Shown: positions 62,818-63,174 of the stretch, in pieces
Position numbering within the stretch: position 1 is the first letter of the stretch
How the letters are laid out: every line of letters starts with the position of its first letter
NCBI GenBank assembly: GCA_016926235.1
Contig: JAFGOZ010000602.1
Location: forward strand, 1 to 63,174
DNA: 63,174 nucleotides
Source: Bacteroidales bacterium
GTDB lineage: Bacteria > Bacteroidota > Bacteroidia > Bacteroidales > UBA10428
Reading direction: 5' to 3'
Notes under the pieces: model-generated
The model's input: only the letters and a program-made list of their open reading frames with translations
Database searches by the model: none
What the model was told of the DNA's origin: nothing
Translations under genes and position numbers: made by a program

Positions 62818-63174
62818 TTATATACTTACTTAATATTATTATTTGAGCGCAAGTATGTTGGTCAGGAAGATCGAAATGTAAAACTTAAAAATTCATTTTG
62901 ACATTGTTGCAATATTTGTAACTTATTGCAATCGAAAGGCTGTTAAATTGTTCCTTGTCAGAATAATCATAATAAGACTTCATGAATATTGTGGTTAATA
63001 TCTCGAGTGGACAAATCCTTTGGATAGATAATTTTTTGATATCTTGATTATTAATAGAATAGCTTGTGTTTTTTAGTAATCGATTATATTTTATTTAATT
63101 AGTTGATCCTTAAAATACGATTATATTCCTGATTATTAACATATTATGTTAATAACTTAGCAAAAATTCGAGGG
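62818..63174. other. Intergenic region at the right edge
   Basis: These 357 bases are AT-rich and hold no gene of useful length. I see no terminator hairpin after the transporter gene and no clear promoter. The polysaccharide locus may continue past the edge. Confidence 0.5.

Noticed and set aside
1..63174. Prophage, plasmid origin, tRNA or rRNA genes
   Set aside because: No phage structural genes, replication initiator, cloverleaf or ribosomal RNA segment could be recognised by reading either strand.

Overview
The window looks like a chromosomal segment of a Bacteroidota bacterium, probably a free-living member of the Bacteroidales/Marinilabiliales group. The DNA is AT-rich. It encodes three TonB-dependent receptors with N-terminal carboxypeptidase-regulatory domains, a DUF4249 lipoprotein, a DUF5916 protein and a RicT homologue. 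Several intergenic regions match the Bacteroidota promoter form TTTG-N19-21-TAnnTTTG. The order-level placement is an inference; no rRNA or tRNA gene is visible.

Left end (1-1690): two cassette-like units, each a plus-strand gene followed directly by an imperfect palindrome whose outer ends resemble integron attC sites. The first carries the tail of a probable antitoxin and a PIN-domain toxin; the second carries an IS30 transposase remnant and a small methyltransferase. No integrase is visible.

Housekeeping and envelope region (1865-27485): a TonB receptor, RicT, a DUF853 HerA-type ATPase, a TMEM43-like membrane protein and a DUF5916 protein come first. A minus-strand operon (unknown exported protein, TonB receptor, DUF4249 lipoprotein, mnmA) and an AGE-family sugar epimerase follow. 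Next are two paralogous coiled-coil proteins, another TonB receptor, a GerW/DUF2953 pair and a phosphoesterase. A GIY-YIG nuclease gene sits between arrays of REP/BIME-like palindromes. A CotH-like protein and a YdcF-like protein with an inserted carbohydrate-binding-like domain close the region.

Polysaccharide region (27845-62817): an atypical sugar transferase stands apart, followed by two related lipoproteins and an Sfp-type phosphopantetheinyl transferase. From 34389 a long, tightly packed plus-strand locus starts with export protein, Wzc-like kinase, Wzy-like polymerase and Wzx flippase. It then holds one GT-A-like and four GT4 glycosyltransferases, three hexapeptide acyltransferases, one acyltransferase-3, and two MBOAT plus SGNH-like pairs. 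In its middle is an unusual module: a fused alpha/beta 2-oxo acid dehydrogenase E1, an E2 with a C-terminal Cys4 zinc-ribbon-like tail, and a single protein joining an acyl-carrier-like domain, an AcpS-type phosphopantetheinyl transferase and a membrane anchor. I infer that this module makes acyl groups from a 2-oxo acid and passes them to the locus acyltransferases. The right end carries a GT-C transferase, a UbiA-family (decaprenyl-phosphate phosphoribosyltransferase-like) enzyme, a HAD-IB phosphatase and a small EamA/SMR-type transporter, which together suggest a lipid-linked pentose donor pathway.

Best candidates for something undescribed are the E1-E2-ACP/AcpS module, the GIY-YIG gene embedded in BIME-like arrays, the YdcF/carbohydrate-binding hybrids, and the sugar transferase that lacks its usual membrane helix.
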